Assembly (NCBI GenBank): GCA_033239005.1
Contig: BSQZ01000014.1
Location: forward strand, 687,501-751,500
DNA: 64,000 nt
Direction of reading: 5' to 3'
DNA from: Lamellibrachia satsuma
Lineage: Eukaryota; Annelida; Polychaeta; Sabellida; Siboglinidae
A program made the position numbers and the translations under genes. Below are positions 60,500 to 64,000 of the stretch, one piece after another. The notes under the pieces were generated by a model. It did not search any database. It was not told the origin of the DNA and saw only the letters and a program-made list of their open reading frames with translations. Within the stretch, counting starts at the first letter, position 1, and the number at the start of each line of letters is the position of its first letter.

Positions 60500-60539
60500 C
60501 TTGTCTTCTGCCGACGCCAGCTTACACTGTCAAAGATCC

Positions 60540-61425
60540 CACTTCTGACAACACTTGTAACCAAGTCGAACGACTCAATTTGGGCATTGACAGTGTTTTA
60601 TATGTAACAAATGCTTCCAGAGGAAATGGAACAACTGAAACAAAAAGGTGCATAACATCGTTACTACTACTGTAACATTACCATTATCTAGTAGCAAGGA
60701 AAACAGTTGTAACGACAATCCAAAAACAATGTATCCTATCAATATAACAATATAATACAATAACGTAGTCACAAATACAGATAATTCGTCAACACACCAT
60801 TTACATCAATGTGACCTTGAATATATGCCGAAATAAACTAGATGTATACACATCTTTAATTATATATATATATTCCTGAATACGCAACCCTTGAATAGAG
60901 TTATGCAATCACAGCTCGAAAATACTCTAGCCACATTTATATGTGGCTAACATAGAGCCCTGAGCTTAAATGGAAGAAGAAGAAAAATTAATATTGCCCG
61001 AAAACGGCGAAGCCAGGTTGTACTCTAAGTAGCACATACACATGCGACGACAATATAGCGATATATTCATAAACGTCTAGTTTAACTATGCATTGAAAAT
61101 ACAATGATACACACCCGCAACATTCACTGAGACCAATCATAATCCGGGTGCGACACGACAGACAGCCGATGGCCACAAATGGCCACAAATGGCCACAAAT
61201 GCGTTTCTGCCCACAGCGACTGTAGTGGAACAACCAAAGCTGCGTTACTACCTCACTCATAGAGTGACACAACGTATACAGTGACACAGCGTCATCTAGC
61301 GAGTGGCCTAACAAATAAATGAAGCAGCTAAATCCATCAGGGTTACAAAAGTGACTTGATAAACGCATGTTTCTAAGTCTTGTTGATGACCAAGACATTA
61401 TTAGAACTGTTCAAAATGTTAAGAG
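60540..61425. other. No gene seen
   Basis: Contains a 22-nt hairpin 'tagccacat-ttat-atgtggcta' at 60928-60949 and a 12-bp repeat 'atggccacaaat' in three copies near 61170-61200. No domain is recognised; the minus-strand frame at 60988-61398 lacks support. Confidence 0.4.
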
Positions 61426-61429
61426 CAAA

Positions 61430-61835
61430 ATGTAAAGAGATTGTAATGATTTGAACATGAACATGGTTAAGAACATTATTGTTCATATTACAAAAACGTT
61501 GAAGCGCATATGTGATGTTTCTTTTAACACAGGAATATTTCGTATCAAATTAAAACAGCTAAAGTTATTTCATTTTAAAGTGTGGTGAGAAGAGTGTGTT
61601 TACAAATTACATATCTATTTCTCTTTTGCCCCAATTCTCCAAAATCCTGGAGAAATTATAAAGTGATAGGATATATAGTTTTCTAAATAAATATAATATA
61701 CTCAGCTCTAGTCAATATGGATTTAGATCAAACATGTCAACATCACATTCCTTTATAGAAATGGTTGAAGAAATTACTACTTCTCTTGATAATAATAAAT
61801 ATGCTATTGGCATATTTGTTGACCTTAAATAGTGA
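61430..61835 (+). pseudogene. LINE reverse-transcriptase fragment
   Basis: The plus strand reads CNDLNMNMVKNIIVHITK, LKRICDVSFNTGIF, then after frameshifts ISISLLPQFSKILEKL, SQYGFRSNMSTSHSFIEMVE and AIGIFVDLK. This is the N-terminal half of a non-LTR RT domain up to the A box. It is probably the continuation of the family represented at 54480-55695. Confidence 0.7.
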
Positions 61836-61889
61836 AAATACCTGGAATGTTGCAGTCCTGTCCATGTTGACGATGGTGTCTTCATATAT

Positions 61890-62145
61890 CACTGGCCTTA
61901 TGTAAGAGGAAGTAAACACGTCAACCCTGCTCTACCAGTGGCGACTGGAAACAATGTATGCTGTTTCTGATTGCTGCCAAGTCGTCGTAACATAAATGAA
62001 AATCTCAATAACAGGTTATTAATGATTGAACGGCACGATACATTCTTTGCGGGAGGTAATTACAAAGTATTTTAACGTGTCAGTCTTACGCATACGCTCA
62101 AATGGGACATTTCATGTGGAAAATATAATATTTAATTACTAGGTA
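61890..62145. repeat. Copy of the 2.2-2.5 kb TIR-flank segment
   Basis: See 2206-2500. The similarity breaks at about 62145 and returns at 63103. Confidence 0.7.
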
Positions 62146-63102
62146 GCAGGCATGGGTTAATTTAAAATGCTAATTTATTAATTGAATTACTTCAATAAAG
62201 TTAATTTAATTAATTCACTTTCCAATAAAGGCTATTTTTAATTTAATTGATTAACTTTACCAAAAAGGGGTTACTTTAATTTATATTTTAAATTTAATTG
62301 ACAAATTCCCATTTAACTCTCAATTAAGTGTTCATTTAACAATTGATATTATTGGATAGTTCAGAGCAGTCACTATTCCAGCCACTAGCCTGAGAGATAA
62401 TTTTCAGGCATGTGTGAATGAGAGGGAGATCAACACAGAGCACTGTACAAACTAGGGTGGGCTGGTCATTCATCCACCTGTAAACTGGAGGGAAGGCTTA
62501 GCCAATAGAATGTCGTCAGGTAAAGCGATCAATTGATGGCTAATCGTGGCTTCTGCAAATCTCTGTTTAAAGTAAATATTTTGGGCCTGAAACTTGCAGC
62601 CAAGTGGACCATCTAGTGGTACATAACACGCAGTGTATGCATATTTAAATGCTAATATGTAAAGGGGAAACATTTTAGTATAAAACACTGCATACATAGC
62701 AACTCGATGCATATAAATTATGTATGTAGTTGCCTGGTTTTGTTAATTTGGTGGCTGAATACATGAGGAAACCCCACACCTGCAAATCTTCTGCGACAAC
62801 TTCTTAAACCTTTCAGAAAAAATAATACTTATACTTATACAAGTATCTACAACTTTTTAAATGTGATCAAATGCATCATGAAGAAAGGTCTTGGCATGTA
62901 AATATTGTATGAGCAAAATCTCTTTCCAGCAAAGTTACACATTTCTGTTACAAGTCTTGTGATTTTATGAAGGTTTTAAATGTGTAAACATTTCTAGCAA
63001 CACATGATTTAAGTGTTGAATTAAATTGAATTAAAATTAATTGTTAATTTAATTTAATTGAAGAATTTGGGAGGTTAATTTAATTTAACTGACATGAGAA
63101 AT
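62146..63102. mobile_element. AT-rich insertion with TTAATT-rich ends
   Basis: Relative to 2500-2665 this ~950-bp stretch is foreign. It begins 'aggcatgggttaatttaaaa' and ends with inverted-looking 'ttaatttaatttaactgaca', both dominated by TTAATT/AATTAA words. CAGGCATGGG-type starts are common in hAT elements, but the inverted repeats are imperfect. No protein is present. Confidence 0.4.
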
Positions 63103-63670
63103 GTACAATGTTCGTACCAGTTGGTTTAAACACTACACTTGCAAAGCAGCTATTTACTAGTATCCACCATCCTCCATCATGGTTTGTAATGTTTCTATGT
63201 TTTTACATCGAAGTCATCAAAAAGGGTCCATATTGAAACGTGACACACCTGTGAAACCAAATGTGCGCGCAGCTATGGAGCTCTTCGTTTAATTTCCGTA
63301 TTGATATTTGTAAGACAAAACACTTTTTGTAATATATCTATCCTTTATTTCTAGATTTGAGCTTGTCTTCACTGTCGACCGTTGCTATGTTGTTTCTCCA
63401 CCACAACAGTGGCGCCACAAGTTGGGATAGAAAGCAGCCAATAACTTTGGAACGTGTGGTAATGTTCTCTATCATAACAAGAACAATGCATATTTATGTC
63501 TCGTGCACCAAGAACCGTCAAAAGTGCTGCTGCCAACCGGCCTATGTGGATATATATATAGCTTCCTCAATGTTTAAGGGCAAAATGTTTTTGACCACAT
63601 TTGCGCTTTTCGTGGTTATCAAAATGGTGTGATTAAATTGATGTTCTTTATATACAACAATATTATATGA
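63103..63670. repeat. Copy of 2665-2910, then of the 18.7/36.5-kb block
   Basis: 63103-63340 matches 2660-2910, including the short-ORF region; 63355-63440 matches the PTCGAT-coding patch of units 1 and 2, and 63500-63660 matches 36640-36790. Segments that are dispersed elsewhere in the window are joined here. Confidence 0.55.
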
Positions 63671-63684
63671 GCTATTTTTTTTTT

Positions 63685-64000
63685 CATGAGAGATGGACTT
63701 CATCTGACAGGGAAGGGCGCTGCAGTTCTTGCGTGTGAGTTTGTCAGAGTTGTCGACGAGGGCACAGGTACCATAAATTATTTAAACTAGATGCGCAGGG
63801 GGAACTGACAGAGAAAACTCAAAGGAGTACTACTACAAATACACATCCAAAGAAATGTTCACCAATAATTTCAGACAATGAACTTAAATGTGTATGCTTA
63901 AATGCCAGGAGCATAGTAAATAAAAAAAGTGAGTTAGACATTATGGTAGCAGATATTGATCCTCATGTAATAGGCATCACAGAATCATGGGCAAATGAAG
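63685..64000 (+). mobile_element. Second CR1-type LINE copy, 5'-truncated, running off the window
   Basis: After a T-rich run the sequence enters the last part of ORF1 (MRDGLHLTGKGAAVL), the inter-ORF region, then the start of ORF2 (CVCLNARSIVNKKSELDIMV, ADIDPHVIGITESWAN). It is closely similar to 43230-42960 and keeps the frame where that copy lost one A, so it is the better-preserved copy in this region. The remainder lies beyond position 64000. Confidence 0.85.

Larger units (their letters stand above)
57746..60530 (-). mobile_element. Ty3-type LTR retrotransposon, internally deleted and decayed
   Basis: Order on the minus strand: a leader with 'gtcagaagtgggat', gag (60499 to about 59750, with a stop near 60095), a protease-region remnant (59720-59414), reverse transcriptase (59354 to about 58760), a jump into the end of RNase H, a linker, and integrase (58356-57746). 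RT motifs PVRAAYRRILPPQ, GNIRMCVDYRRLN and VLIFLDDII are visible over frameshifts. After GLNIE the sequence jumps to SSADGLSR, so the RT end and most of RNase H are deleted. No flanking LTRs are identified. Confidence 0.75.

Overview
This window is AT-rich nuclear DNA from an animal, most likely an aquatic invertebrate. Spliced exons, long TA/TG microsatellites, tRNA-derived SINEs, a CR1-clade LINE with an esterase ORF1, and TIR, Death and OTU domains all point to a metazoan. I cannot name the species; a mollusc or other lophotrochozoan, or an invertebrate deuterostome, would fit. There are no bacterial operons, rRNA genes or CRISPR arrays. Most of the window is mobile or tandemly repeated DNA; host coding sequence is sparse and largely decayed.

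Layout. 1-5.7 kb: duplicated non-coding DNA around one TIR-domain exon (1660-2197, minus). 5.9-13.3 kb: two adjacent copies of a non-autonomous, Helitron-like element inserted in a TA/TG microsatellite; the long copy carries two satellite arrays and a GC-rich gene fragment. 14.1-26.6 kb: duplication unit 1 (minus strand), with coiled-coil, Ala-rich and Death-domain exons, a 5.5-kb array of 53-bp repeats, and a 5'-truncated OTU-Death pseudogene. 26.6-39.6 kb: unit 2, with the same exons in the same order, broken by a hAT-like insertion and ending in the only long intact host reading frame, an OTU-Death exon (38102-39124). 40.2-44.9 kb: an almost full-length CR1-type LINE (minus), with ORF1 and most of ORF2 each still in a single frame but interrupted by stops. 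44.9-47.3 kb: a decayed DUF7869-type, transposase-like gene (plus). 48.2-49.8 kb: a foldback element, a 12-bp minisatellite and a CR1 3' fragment. 50.1-54.5 kb: partial unit 3, mixed with LINE fragments. 54.5-61.8 kb: a nest of retroelements in which a solo LTR (1266 bp, TAGTA target duplication) sits in a LINE, which sits in an internally deleted Ty3-type element. 61.9-64 kb: a duplicate of the 2.2-2.7 kb region, then a second CR1 copy that runs off the window.

How it fits together. TIR, Death and OTU domains are the usual modules of innate-immune and cell-death signalling, and the tandem units look like an expanded family in birth-and-death turnover. Unit 1 and unit 2 OTU proteins both carry Phe where the catalytic His is expected, units 2 and 3 share a 2-bp deletion in their Death exon, and several short sequences that are single-copy in unit 2 have become tandem arrays in unit 1. 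All functional roles are inferred from domain patterns read by eye.
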